Source: CAWATZ01 sp963784995 (GTDB taxonomy: Bacteria; Planctomycetota; Planctomycetia; Gemmatales; Gemmataceae). Taken from it: a stretch of DNA of 64,000 nt. The stretch spans positions 434,001-498,000 of the forward strand of contig CAWATZ010000002.1 of assembly GCA_963784995.1 (NCBI GenBank). Reading direction: 5' to 3'. Under the pieces are notes generated by a model, which ran no database searches, was not told the origin of the DNA, and saw only the letters and a program-made list of their open reading frames with translations. Shown one piece after another: positions 52,449-62,500 of this stretch; position 1 is the first letter of the stretch, and each line of letters opens with the position of its first letter. A program made the position numbers and the translations under genes.

Positions 52449-53463
52449 TTACAGCAAACCCATCTTCTCATCGAGCCCGTACATCCGGTTGAAGTTCTGC
52501 ACGGCGACGCCGCTGGCGCCGCGGATCAGGTTGTCGAGGCAGGCCAGCACCACGATCCGGTCGCGGACCACGCGCACGGTCACGTCCAGGAAGTTGGTCC
52601 CCGAGCAATCCTTGGTGGCCGGCAAATGCTCGACCACGCGCACAAACGGGGCCCGGGCATAGTAGTCGCGGTACAGCTCCAGCAACTGCTCCTGCGAGAA
52701 CGACCGCCTGGGCAGGGCGTAGATGGTGGAGAAGATGCCGCGGTCCATCGGGATCAGGTGCGGCGTGAACAGCACCTCGACCGGCTCGCCGGCCACGTCG
52801 GTCAGGGTCTGCTCGATCTCCGGCGTGTGCCGGTGCTGGCCGACCTGGTAGGCGGCCACGCTCTCGTTGCACTCGGGGAAGTGGGTTGTCAGCTTGGGGG
52901 TCCGGCCCGCTCCCGAGACGCCGCTCTTGCTATCGACGATGATGCCGCGCAGTCTCCAGGTACTTGCCGGCCACCAGCGGCGCCAGGCCGAGAATGCCCG
53001 TCTGCGGATAGCAGCCGGGGTTGGCGATCAGCTGGGCCGTCTGGATCTCCTCGCCATAGATCTCCGGCAGACCGTAGACCGCCTGGGCCAGGTAGTCCAG
53101 GTCCGCATGGCTCTCGCCGTACCACTGAGCGTAGACGTTGGGATCGCGCAGCCGATAGTCGGCGCTGAGGTCGATCACCCGCAGACCCCGATTCAGCAGG
53201 GCCGGGATCGCACTCATGCTGGCCCCATGCGGCAAACAGCCGAACACGCACTGCACGCCGCTGGCCACCAGCCGGTCCACGTCCAGCGGCTCGCAGCGCA
53301 GGTCGAGCCGGCCCGCCAGGCTGTGGTGGACCTCGGCGATGCGGGGATTGCCTTCCGAACGCGAGATCACCGACGTGATGGTCACCCCGCGATGACGCAG
53401 CAGGAGCTTGATCAGTTCCAGGGCCGTGTAGCCGCTGCCGCCCAGAATTGCCACCTTGAGCAT
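52449..53463 (-). CDS. argC: N-acetyl-gamma-glutamyl-phosphate reductase, frameshifted
   Basis: ArgC reduces N-acetylglutamyl phosphate to the semialdehyde in arginine synthesis. The N-terminal NADP domain starts at ATG 53463 (LKVAILGGSGYTALELIKLLLRH), with FGCLPHGASM and the catalytic cysteine in ANPGCYPQTGILGLAPLV. After GKYLETA the frame slips by one base near 52941-52951 and continues as GIIVDSKSGVSGAGR and TPHLIPMDRGIFSTIY to the stop at 52449. Full length would be about 338 residues, normal for ArgC. Both halves look well conserved, so a sequencing error or very recent mutation is likely. Confidence 0.85.
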
Positions 53464-53574
53464 GGATCGAGAATCCGTAAATCGTAATTCGTAGTTCGGA
53501 AATCGTTCCGAGATTACGAATGTTGTTGGAATATACTCAATCCGGCTCCCGGTTGCAATCAAAGGACACGACGG

Positions 53575-54894
53575 ATGAGGACGATACAGAGCACCAGCGA
53601 GGAGATCAGAACGGGCCGGCTGACGGCGGTGCGGTTGCTGGAGGAGTGCCTGGCCCGGATCGACCGGGTGGAGCCGACGGTGCGGGCCTGGGTGCTGGTG
53701 GACCGCGACCGGGCGCTGGCCGAGGCCCGGCAGCGCGACGAGGAGCTGCGCCGCGGCCAGTGGCGGGGACCGCTGCACGGCATTCCCATCGGGATCAAGG
53801 ACATCATGGACGTGTTCGATTGGCCGACCGCCTGCGGTTCCACCCTGTGGAAGAACAGCATCGCCCGGCAGGACGCTCCGGTGGTGCAGCAGCTGCGCGA
53901 GGCCGGCGCGGTGCTGATCGGCAAGACCGTGACGACCCCCTACGCCAGTTTTGACCCGTCCGTGACGCGCAACCCGTGGAAGCTGGATCGGACGCCGGGT
54001 GGGTCCAGCAGCGGCTCGGCGGCGGCGGTCGCCTGCGGTACGTGTCTGGGAGCGCTGGCCTCGCAGACCGGAGGCTCGATCACCCGGCCGGCCGCGTTCT
54101 GTGGCGTCGCCGGCTGCAAACCGACCTTCAACCGCGTCAACGCGGCCGGCGTCCTGCCCCTGGCCGCGTCGATGGACCACGTCGGCGTCATCGCTCTCTG
54201 TGTCGAGGACCTCGCCCTGATGCTGGAGGTGATCGCCCACACGGTGCCGTCGCCGCCGCCCCAGGCCCTGTGGACGGAAACCAGCGACTGGCCGCCGCGT
54301 CTGGGGTTGCTGCACGGGATGTTCGACCACCGGGCCGAGCCCGTGATGCGCGAAGCAATGGACCGGGCCTGCACCCGGCTGCGCGACCAGGGCGCGACGG
54401 TGACGGACGTGCCGTTGCCCCCCGCGTTCGCCGAGGTGGAGCCGAGGCACCGGGTCGTCATGGCCGTGGAGGCGGCCCAGTACCACGAGCAGCGGCTGCG
54501 CCGCCATCCCGACGATTATCCCCCGAAGATTCGCGGCCTGCTCGAAGAGGGTTTGAAGTGCCCGGCTCCGGAGTATGCACGCTGCAAGGAGCATCAGCGC
54601 GAGTTGAGCACCAAGATGACCCTGTGCCTGCAAGCGGTCGATGCCTTGCTCACCCCGGCGACGCAAGGTCCGGCACCGGATGCGAAGACGACGGGCGATC
54701 CTGTCTTCAATTCGCCGTGGAGTTACGTCGGCTTTCCAACGGTGTCGCTGCCAATGGAACTGAGCCCGGACGGCCTGCCGCTGTCGCTTCAGCTGGTCGG
54801 TAGAATGTTCGAGGAGGAACGGCTGCTGGCCGTGGCGAGCTGGTGCGAGAAACACCTGGGGTGGACGCTGGCGGAGCCGGCGCTGCGGGCATGA
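53575..54894 (+). CDS. Amidase (amidase signature family)
   Basis: A 439-residue amidase signature enzyme. The Ser-cisSer-Lys triad is visible: Lys75 in GIPIGIKDIMDV, cis-Ser in the PGGSSSGSAAAVACG block (about 141-155), and nucleophile Ser168 in SQTGGSITRPAAFCG. It hydrolyses C-N bonds of amides; it is shorter than GatA and lacks a GatB/GatC context, so it is probably a stand-alone amidase. ATG 53575 follows AAAGGACACGACGG. It is divergent from argC. Confidence 0.87.
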   Translation: MRTIQSTSEEIRTGRLTAVRLLEECLARIDRVEPTVRAWVLVDRDRALAEARQRDEELRRGQWRGPLHGIPIGIKDIMDVFDWPTACGSTLWKNSIARQDAPVVQQLREAGAVLIGKTVTTPYASFDPSVTRNPWKLDRTPGGSSSGSAAAVACGTCLGALASQTGGSITRPAAFCGVAGCKPTFNRVNAAGVLPLAASMDHVGVIALCVEDLALMLEVIAHTVPSPPPQALWTETSDWPPRLGLLHGMFDHRAEPVMREAMDRACTRLRDQGATVTDVPLPPAFAEVEPRHRVVMAVEAAQYHEQRLRRHPDDYPPKIRGLLEEGLKCPAPEYARCKEHQRELSTKMTLCLQAVDALLTPATQGPAPDAKTTGDPVFNSPWSYVGFPTVSLPMELSPDGLPLSLQLVGRMFEEERLLAVASWCEKHLGWTLAEPALRA

Positions 54895-54904
54895 TTCGTC
54901 GGCT

Positions 54905-54976
54905 GTAGGGTGGGCCGAGCGTAGCGAGGCCCACCACGCCGCAGCGGTGGGCCTCGCTACGCTCGGCCCACCCTAC
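54905..54976. repeat. 72-bp perfect palindrome
   Basis: 31-bp perfect arms (54905-54935, 54946-54976), starting GTAGGGTGGGCCGAGCGTAG, loop of 10 bp. It lies between the amidase stop and the ribosome binding site of the fadJ-like gene. Confidence 0.92.
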
Positions 54977-54999
54977 CAGCGCCTGGAGGATCAGTCATC

Positions 55000-57138
55000 A
55001 TGTCTCTGTTCGAGTCATCCAGCATCACGGTGGACAGGGACACCGACGGCAGCGTCTTCCTCAAGCTGGACGTGCCGGAGCGCTCCCTGAACGTCATCAC
55101 CGCGGACGTGCTGACAGACCTCGAAGCCGCCCTCGACCGCATCGCCCAGGAAAAGCAGGTCCCGGTCGTGGTGGTGAGCAGCGGCAAGCCCTCGGGCTTC
55201 CTGGCCGGGGCAGACCTGAACGAGTTCCTGGGCATTCAGACCCCCGCCGAGGCGGAAGCCATCTCGGCTCGGGGCCAGGCCGTCTTCGGCAAGCTCCTGG
55301 CACTGGCGGCGCCGAGCGTGGCCATGCTGAGCGGCCCTTGCCTGGGCGGCGGCCTGGAGCTGGCCCTGGCCTGCGACTATCGGCTGGCCTTCGACAAGGG
55401 GGCGACCCAGCTGGGCTTGCCCGAGGTGACGCTGGGACTGCTTCCCGGCTGGGGCGGAACCCAGCGCTTGCCGGCCGTCATTGGCCTGGAGCGGGCCTTG
55501 CACCTGATCCTCAGCGGCAAGCGCCTGGACGCCCGGGAGGCGTATCGCTGGGGGCTGGTGGACGTGCTGGCGAAAAACGAGAACGAGCTGCGGCAGAAGT
55601 TCGCCGAACTGAAGATGCGTGCCGTCCTCAAGGGCAAGGTGAAGCGCAAGAGGCTCCCGCTGCGAACCTGGCGACAGCGTTTCCTCGAGTCGCACCCGTT
55701 TGGCCGGCGGGTGATTCTCCGCGTGGCGGATCGGCAAGCCCGTCGGCGCGTCCCCGACGACATGCCCGCTCCCCTGGAGGCGCTGGAGGCAGTCCGCGTC
55801 GGGCAGAAGGAGGGCATGGAAGCGGGCCTGGCCTTCGAGCGCGCGGCGGCGGGCCGGCTGGCGGTCTCCAGCGCCTGCCGGCACCTGATTGGCCTTTTCC
55901 TGCAAAGCGAGGCCGCCAAGAAGCTGCCGGCCTCTCTGCGGGACGCGCACCCTGCCGAGGTCAAGAAGGTGGGCGTGGTCGGCGGCGGCGTCATGGGAGC
56001 GGGCATCGCTCAGCTGGCCGCGGTCAAGGGCTGTGCCGTGGTCATTCAGGAGATCGATGAGGAGGCCCTCGGTTCCGGGCTGATGCGCGTGCAGGAGCTT
56101 TTCGCCCGGGCCGTCGAGCGCCGCGTGCTGTCTCCGGCGGAGGCCCAGAAACGGCTGGCCCTCGTCAAGGGCACGACAACCTGGGACGGCTTCAAGGACG
56201 CCGACGTGATCGTCGAGGCGGCGGTGGAAGACCTCCAGATCAAGCGCAAGCTCTTCCGGGAAATGGACTCGTGGAGCCATCCGGCGACCGTGCTGGCCAG
56301 CAATACGTCGTCCTTGCTCGTCGCCCAGATCGGCGAAGGGTTGAGTCATCCCGAGCGCGTCGCGGGGCTGCACTTCTTCAACCCGGTCCACAAGATGCCG
56401 CTGGTCGAGGTGGCGCGGACTCCCACGACGTCAACGGAGGCCCTGGCCCGGCTGACTGCGTGGGCCCTGGCGCTGGGCAAGGTCCCGGTGCAGGTCGGCG
56501 ACAGTCCCGGCTTCGTGGTCAACCGCATCCTGATGCCATATCTGAACGAGGCGATCCTGCTCCTGGCCGAGGGGTTGCCGATCCTGAAGATCGACGTGGC
56601 CATGCGCCGTTTCGGCATGCCGATGGGACCGCTGGAACTGCTGGACGAGATCGGCCTGGACGTGGCCGCCCACGTCGCCGGGGCCATGAGACCCCTCATG
56701 GCCGATCGTTTCGAGATCAACCCGGGCTTTGAGCAAATGCGGCGCCAGGGCTGGCTGGGGCAGAAAAGCGGTCGCGGCTTCTACAACCACAAGAACGACA
56801 AACGCCGGCCCAATACGCTGGCCGAGAACCTCCTGAAGGACAAGAGACCGGCACTCTCGGCTTCGCTGCCGCTGGCCGCCCGGTTGGCGGAGGCCCGGGA
56901 GCGCATGGTGCTGCTGATGGTCAACGAGGCGGCGCGGGTGCTGGACGAAGGCGTGGCGGCCAGCGCGGGAGACGTCAACCTGGCGATGGTCCTGGGGACG
57001 GGCTGGGGCCCGCATCGCGGCGGACCGATGGGCTATCTCAAACAGCGCGGCCGGGCCGACGTGGTGCGGGCCCTGGAGGAGCTGGCGGCGCGGTACGGGA
57101 AGCGCTTCGAGCCGTGTGCGGCGTTGCGGCAGGGGTGA
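55000..57138 (+). CDS. FadJ-like 3-hydroxyacyl-CoA dehydrogenase/enoyl-CoA hydratase
   Basis: A 712-residue bifunctional beta-oxidation enzyme. The N-terminal crotonase domain has GFLAGADLNEFLG, GPCLGGGLELALACDYRLA and GLLPGWGGTQRLPAVIGL. The C-terminal 3-hydroxyacyl-CoA dehydrogenase has the NAD motif VGVVGGGVMGAGIAQLAA, NTSSLLVAQI, the catalytic His in HFFNPVHKMPLVEV and NRILMPYLNEAI. It hydrates enoyl-CoA and oxidises the hydroxyacyl-CoA. The thiolase partner (FadI/FadA) is not in the window. GGAGG lies upstream of ATG 55000. The MFS gene starts 27 bp after its stop. Confidence 0.9.
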   Translation: MSLFESSSITVDRDTDGSVFLKLDVPERSLNVITADVLTDLEAALDRIAQEKQVPVVVVSSGKPSGFLAGADLNEFLGIQTPAEAEAISARGQAVFGKLLALAAPSVAMLSGPCLGGGLELALACDYRLAFDKGATQLGLPEVTLGLLPGWGGTQRLPAVIGLERALHLILSGKRLDAREAYRWGLVDVLAKNENELRQKFAELKMRAVLKGKVKRKRLPLRTWRQRFLESHPFGRRVILRVADRQARRRVPDDMPAPLEALEAVRVGQKEGMEAGLAFERAAAGRLAVSSACRHLIGLFLQSEAAKKLPASLRDAHPAEVKKVGVVGGGVMGAGIAQLAAVKGCAVVIQEIDEEALGSGLMRVQELFARAVERRVLSPAEAQKRLALVKGTTTWDGFKDADVIVEAAVEDLQIKRKLFREMDSWSHPATVLASNTSSLLVAQIGEGLSHPERVAGLHFFNPVHKMPLVEVARTPTTSTEALARLTAWALALGKVPVQVGDSPGFVVNRILMPYLNEAILLLAEGLPILKIDVAMRRFGMPMGPLELLDEIGLDVAAHVAGAMRPLMADRFEINPGFEQMRRQGWLGQKSGRGFYNHKNDKRRPNTLAENLLKDKRPALSASLPLAARLAEARERMVLLMVNEAARVLDEGVAASAGDVNLAMVLGTGWGPHRGGPMGYLKQRGRADVVRALEELAARYGKRFEPCAALRQG

Positions 57139-57165
57139 CTTGCCGTTCCCAGGAGTTGCCGGGCC

Positions 57166-58422
57166 ATGAGCGACAAACCACCGACTCCCCCTGAGGAGCC
57201 AGGGCGCGAAACCTGGCTCAACAGAACCGTGCTGGGAGCCGGCATCACCAGCGGTCTGGCCGACCTCTCCTACGAAACCAGCAACGTCTTGCTGCCGGGC
57301 TTCCTGACCGCGCTGGGCCTGCCTCCGGTGGTGCTGGGGACAATCGAGGGCGCGGCCGACGGCCTGGCCAGCTTCACCAAGCTGGCGGCCGGTTACATCG
57401 CGGATCGCCTGGGAATGCGCAAGCCGCTGGTGCTTCTGGGTTACACCCTCACGGTGCTGATGCAGGCCCTGTTCGCCCTGGCTACCGGCTGGCCGCTGCT
57501 GCAATTGGCCCGCATGGTCGGCTGGTTTGGACGCGGCATCCGGGGTCCGCTCCGGGATGCGATCATCTCCGAGGCCATCACGCCGGCCACGCGCGGCCGG
57601 GCGTTTGGCTTTCACCGGGCGGCGGATACGGTGGGCGCCGTCCTGGGGCCATTGATCGGCGTCGTGCTGCTGGCCTGGCTCCAGTCGCGGTACGGGGAAG
57701 CTAACGCCGAGCCTTTCCGGCTGGTGTTCTGGCTGACGCTGATTCCCGGTGGGCTGGCCGTCCTCAGCTTTGCCTTGCTGGTCCGCGACGATCGCAGCGT
57801 CCCCAATCCCGGGCTCCGGCTATCCGTGGCCGTGGGCCTGATGCCGGCTTCGTTCCGGCGCTACCTCGTCGCGGTCGGCATTTTCGGCATGGGGGACTTC
57901 GCTCCCACCTTGCTGAACCTCGCGGCCATCCACCTGCTGACGCAGACCCGGGAGTGGAGGGTTGAGCACGCCACCGCATTGACGGGCTTGCTCTACGTCG
58001 GCCGGAACGTCTTCCAGACCATCGCCGCCTACGTCGGCGGTGCCCTGGCCGACCGTGTGGGCCACCGCCCGGTGCTGGTGGCCGGCTATGCCGTGGGAAC
58101 GCTGATGGTCCTGCTGCTGATGCTTGCTTTCGCCTGGAACCTGGCCAGCGTGCTGTTCCTGGCGCTGATCTTTGCCCTGGCCGGTGTTTGCGCGGGCGTG
58201 CAGGACGCCCTGGAAGCCAGCATGACGGCGGACTACGTCCCTGCCGAGATTCGCGGCCTTGGCTACGGTGTGCTGGGCACGGTTAATGGCGTCGGCGATC
58301 TGCTCTCCAGCCTGATGGTCGGGTTCCTCTGGACGTATTACGATTCGCCCGTGATTGGCTTCGGGAGTGCGGCGGCCATCATGGCGCTGGGCACCGTGGC
58401 CTTGATGCGTCTGCGAAAGTGA
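57166..58422 (+). CDS. Major facilitator superfamily transporter
   Basis: A 418-residue membrane protein with about 11-12 helices. The motif between helices 2 and 3, AGYIADRLGMRKPLVLLG, and its repeat GGALADRVGHRPVLVAG are the family signatures; FGRGIRGPLRDAII follows. It probably exports drugs or small metabolites; the substrate is unknown. It starts 27 bp after the FadJ-like gene and may be co-transcribed. ATG 57166 follows CAGGAG. Confidence 0.88.
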   Translation: MSDKPPTPPEEPGRETWLNRTVLGAGITSGLADLSYETSNVLLPGFLTALGLPPVVLGTIEGAADGLASFTKLAAGYIADRLGMRKPLVLLGYTLTVLMQALFALATGWPLLQLARMVGWFGRGIRGPLRDAIISEAITPATRGRAFGFHRAADTVGAVLGPLIGVVLLAWLQSRYGEANAEPFRLVFWLTLIPGGLAVLSFALLVRDDRSVPNPGLRLSVAVGLMPASFRRYLVAVGIFGMGDFAPTLLNLAAIHLLTQTREWRVEHATALTGLLYVGRNVFQTIAAYVGGALADRVGHRPVLVAGYAVGTLMVLLLMLAFAWNLASVLFLALIFALAGVCAGVQDALEASMTADYVPAEIRGLGYGVLGTVNGVGDLLSSLMVGFLWTYYDSPVIGFGSAAAIMALGTVALMRLRK

Positions 58423-58875
58423 TCTGCACGGTCCTCTTGCAACGTTCCTGGCAGCCCCGGGGAAGCAATCTTGCTTCCCCGGGGCATCGGCAGGCTCCCC
58501 TGGCGCTGCGGTGGAGCCGTCCTCTTGGAAGATACCGGCTGCAAACCTTGCCCGGTTTCGAGCAACTCTTCCGCCAGCCACCAGAAGAGCCATTCCTGGT
58601 TCTGCGGTGTGGGATTGGCAAGGATGGGGAGCAATCCGGCTCTGGACAGTTGGCCCCGAGAAGGCGTGATCGCGAGTGGCTCGCCGACGAAAGCGAGGAT
58701 TTCTGGCCCTGCGGGTGGTAAACTCATAGGCAGTGTCCGTGGCAGGGAATCGACCGGGCCGCTCAACAGGTTCGAGGCGGACCCGCAAGCGGGTGCCCCA
58801 GCGCGACCATTCCCAAACCGGCCCGAGGATGGCAGGCGCGGCTTTCCCCACCGGGCCGGTGCTTTCTGGTGAGCC
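58423..58875. other. 453-bp gap before the ECF sigma gene
   Basis: It holds a strong hairpin (58454-58485) and the leader of the ECF gene. A minus-strand open frame from ATG 58727 (MSLPPAGPEILAFVGEP) looks partly coding but has no ribosome site and runs through the hairpin into the MFS gene, so it is not called. Confidence 0.5.
58454..58485 (+). terminator. Strong hairpin after the MFS gene
   Basis: GCCCCGGGGAAGCAA (58454-58468) pairs perfectly with TTGCTTCCCCGGGGC (58471-58485) around a 2-bp loop. Probably terminates the fadJ-MFS transcript; no T-run follows. Confidence 0.65.
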
Positions 58876-59445
58876 ATGAACGAAGTCACCCGCATTCTGT
58901 CGGACCTGGCACAGGGCGACGCCCAGGCCGCTGGGCAGTTGCTGCCGTTGGTTTACGATGAGCTGCGCAAACTGGCGGCCACTCACCTGGCGAACGAGCA
59001 GCCCGGTCAGACCCTGCAACCGACGGCCCTCGTTCACGAAGCGTATCTGCGGCTCGTCGGCGGGGCGAATCCGGAGCAGTGGAACAGCCGGGGGCATTTC
59101 TTCGCTGCTGCCGCGGTGGCCATCCGGCGAATCTTGATTGACAACGCCCGACGCAAGCGCAGCCTGAAATGCGGCGGCGGGCTCGTGCGGCAAGAACTGG
59201 ACGACGTTTCGCCCACCCTGCCGGAACCGCGGGAAGACCTGCTCGCCCTGGACGAAGCCCTTCACAAGCTCGCGGCGGTTCAGCCGCAGGCGGCCGAACT
59301 GGTGCAACTCCTCTATTTCGCTGGCGTTACCATCCCGGAAGCGGCGCGGACACTCGACATCTCCCCTCGCACCGCCGGGCGTCTCTGGAGCTATGCCCGG
59401 GCCTGGTTGCGCAGGGAAATGGAAGGGACCGGTGACAATTCTTGA
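58876..59445 (+). CDS. ECF sigma factor (TIGR02999 type)
   Basis: A 189-residue extracytoplasmic-function sigma factor of the planctomycete TIGR02999 group: region 2 begins QLLPLVYDELRKLAATHLANE, then TLQPTALVHEAYLRLVGG and the DNA-melting segment HFFAAAAVAIRRILIDNARR; region 4 is LLYFAGVTIPEAARTLDISPRTAGRLWSYARAWL. No anti-sigma factor gene is adjacent; in this group the partner is typically a Ser/Thr kinase, which follows 91 bp downstream. Confidence 0.9.
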   Translation: MNEVTRILSDLAQGDAQAAGQLLPLVYDELRKLAATHLANEQPGQTLQPTALVHEAYLRLVGGANPEQWNSRGHFFAAAAVAIRRILIDNARRKRSLKCGGGLVRQELDDVSPTLPEPREDLLALDEALHKLAAVQPQAAELVQLLYFAGVTIPEAARTLDISPRTAGRLWSYARAWLRREMEGTGDNS

Positions 59446-59536
59446 AAAAGCGTGGCCAGATTTCGCGCGGGATTACGCACTGTGAATAGGAGGGAACGAC
59501 TGATACCTGAAAATTAAAGTTGGGAGCGGTTACGCC

Positions 59537-62500
59537 ATGAACGAACTGGCTATCTTTCTCGCGGCGCTGGACATCGCGGATCAGACCGAGCGAGCAGCTT
59601 ATCTGGAACGGACTTGCGCGGACGATCCGGCGCTGCGACGGCAAGTCGATGCTTTGCTGGCGGCGCATCAGCGCTCCGGCGAGTTCCTCAACGTACCGGC
59701 TCTCAAGCAAATCGCGGCCGGCGCGTCAGCGCCCTCGCCTGGCGTCAATCCGGCGGTCCCCGGTGCCCAGACGGGTGCCGAGCAACAGGTCGCCAGGGGG
59801 GAGAAGCCTGTCGTCGATCAGTTGGCCGCGGCGCCGGAACATCCCGATGCCACCCAGGAGCTACCCTCAACAGCTGGCCCGAGCGCTGTGCCCCCTGGTC
59901 GCCCTGGCCCCTCCCTGCCGCGCACCGAAGGCGAAGGGTCGGGCGCCGACGACAGCGACCTCGAATTCTTGCAGCCTTCGAGCAGGCCCGACTCGCTGGG
60001 CCGGTTGGGGCATTACGAAGTACTCCAGGTGCTCGGCAAGGGCGGCTTCGGCATCGTGTTCCGCGCCTTTGACGAGCAGTTGCAGCGTGTGGTTGCCATC
60101 AAGGTGCTGGCCCCGGAGATGGCCGCCACCTCGCCCGCCCGCAAACGGTTCCTGCGCGAGGCCCGCTCCTCGGCCAAGGTGCGGCACGAGAACGTCGTCC
60201 AGGTGTATGCGGTCGAGGAGGAACCGCTGCCCTACCTGGTGATGGAGTTTGTCCCAGGCGAAACCCTCCAGCAACGGATCGACCGGACCGGCCCTCTGGA
60301 GGTGACGGAGGTCGTCCAGCTTGGCCGGCAGATCGCCGAGGGTCTGGCCGCTGCCCACGACCAGGGACTCATTCACCGGGACATCAAGCCGGGCAACATC
60401 CTGCTCGAGGCCGGTCCGCACCCGCACGCCAGGATCACCGACTTCGGGCTGGCCCGCGCCGCCGACGACGCCAGCCTGACCCAGTCCGGGGTCGTCGCGG
60501 GGACGCCGCTGTACATGGCCCCGGAACAGGCCAGCGCGGACACGCTGGACCATCGAGCCGACCTGTTCAGCCTCGGCAGCGTCCTCTACGTGATGTGCAG
60601 CGGCCGGCCGCCGTTCCGTGCCCCGACCACGCTGGCGGTACTTAAACGGGTGGCGGAGGACACGCCGCGGCCGATCCGGGAGATCATTCCCGAAGTGCCG
60701 CAGTGGCTGTGCGACCTCATCTCCAGGCTGCACGCCAAGAAGCCGGACGACCGCTTTGCCACGGCCCGCGAGGTGGCCGACCTGCTGGGGCGTGGCCTGG
60801 CGGAGATGCAACATCCGGGGAGTGTCAAGCCGCCTGCCGTGGCCGCGCCGGCGGCGCCGAAGACGCCGCCGGCCCAGCAAACTCCAGAAGCCGCGCCGAC
60901 GATCAAGCCGCGGTTGGGCAGCCGCCGTTGGCTGGGCGCCGCGGCCATGCTCCTGGTACTCCTCGGCGGCTTCAGCCTCACGGAAGCGACCGGGGTTACC
61001 AATGTCCGCGGCACGGTCATTCGCCTGTTCTCCCCGGAGGGGACGTTGGTCGTTGAGGTCGATGACCCCGGCGTCAGCATCAAGATCGACGGGTCGGACC
61101 TGGTCATCACGGGGGCGGGGGCCAAGGAAATCCGCCTCAAGCCCGGCCGCTACGTGGTCGAGGCCAGCAAGGACGGCAAGCTCGTGAGCCGGGAGCTGGT
61201 GGCCGTGACGAACAACGGCCGGCAGGTCGTGCGGGTCAGCCAGGAGGCGGGGCCAGTCGCGACGGAGAAGGACAGCGTCGCAGAAGCCACCGATCCCGAC
61301 CGCCGTGCTGCCGAGTACGTGCTGTCCATTGGGGGGCGCATTCGCGTCGATGGCGGCCGCGAAATCAAGGCGGTGGCCGAATTGCCCCAGGGGACGTTCC
61401 GGCTGACGGGGGTTGAATTGGCGGATAACAAGCAGGTGACCGACGTGGGCCTGGCCGACTTCAAGGGCTGCAAGGGCCTGGCAGCACTGAGCCTGGCCCG
61501 GACCGGAAATCGGATTAGCGACGCGGGCCTGGCCCACTTCAAGGACTGCAAGGGCCTGACCGTCCTCGATTTGAGAGTCACAGGCGTCGGGGACGCAGGC
61601 CTGGCCCACTTCAAGGACTGCAAGGGCCTGACCGTCCTCGACCTGAGACACACGAGGGTGACGGACGCGGGCCTGGCCGACTTCAAGGACTGCAAAGGCC
61701 TGACCATCCTCAACCTGGGGAACGCCAGGCAGGTAAGCGACGCAGGGCTGGCCCACTTCAAGGACTGCAAGACCTTGCAGACTCTTGATCTGGCCGCCAC
61801 GGAGGTGAGCGACGCGGGCCTGCTCTACTTCAAGGATTGCAAAGGCCTGACGGCTCTTCGCCTGGACTTCACGCAGGTGGGGGACGAGGGCCTGACCCAG
61901 TTCAAGGACTGCAAGGATCTGACCTGGCTCACCCTGAAAAAGACAAAGGTCACCGCTGCGAAGTTCGAGGAGTTGAAGAAGGTGCTGCCGCAGTGCAAGA
62001 TCGAATGGGACGGCGGCGTGATCGAGCCGACGGCCAGCCTCGATCCCGACCGCCGTGCGGCCGAGTACGTGCTGTCCATTGGCGGGGCGGTCAAGGTCAA
62101 CGAGGCGGGCCAGGAGATCAAGGCCGCCGCCGACCTGCCCCGTGAATCGTTCCGTCTCACGTCCATCAATCTCTGGCAGAAGCAGACGACGGCGGCGGGG
62201 TTGGCCGTGTTCAAGGACTGCAAGAACCTGAAGGAACTTGAGCTGCACCGCTCGAATGTAACGGATGCGGGGCTGGCCCACTTCAAGGATTGCAAGGACC
62301 TGACGTTCCTCAACCTGACCGGGACGCCGGTGACCGACGCGGGGTTGGCCGCTTTCAAGGACTGCAAGAACCTGAGGCGCCTCAACTTGTCCGACACGCC
62401 GATCACGGATGCGGGGCTGGCCCAATTCAAGGACAACCACCACCTCACGGAGCTCTGGCTTTACTTTACGAGGGTAACGGGCGAGGGGCTGGGCGCCTTC

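Noticed and set aside
58338..58727. A minus-strand frame beginning MSLPPAGPEILAFVGEP
   Set aside because: Partly protein-like, but there is no ribosome site and it passes through a strong hairpin and into the MFS gene.
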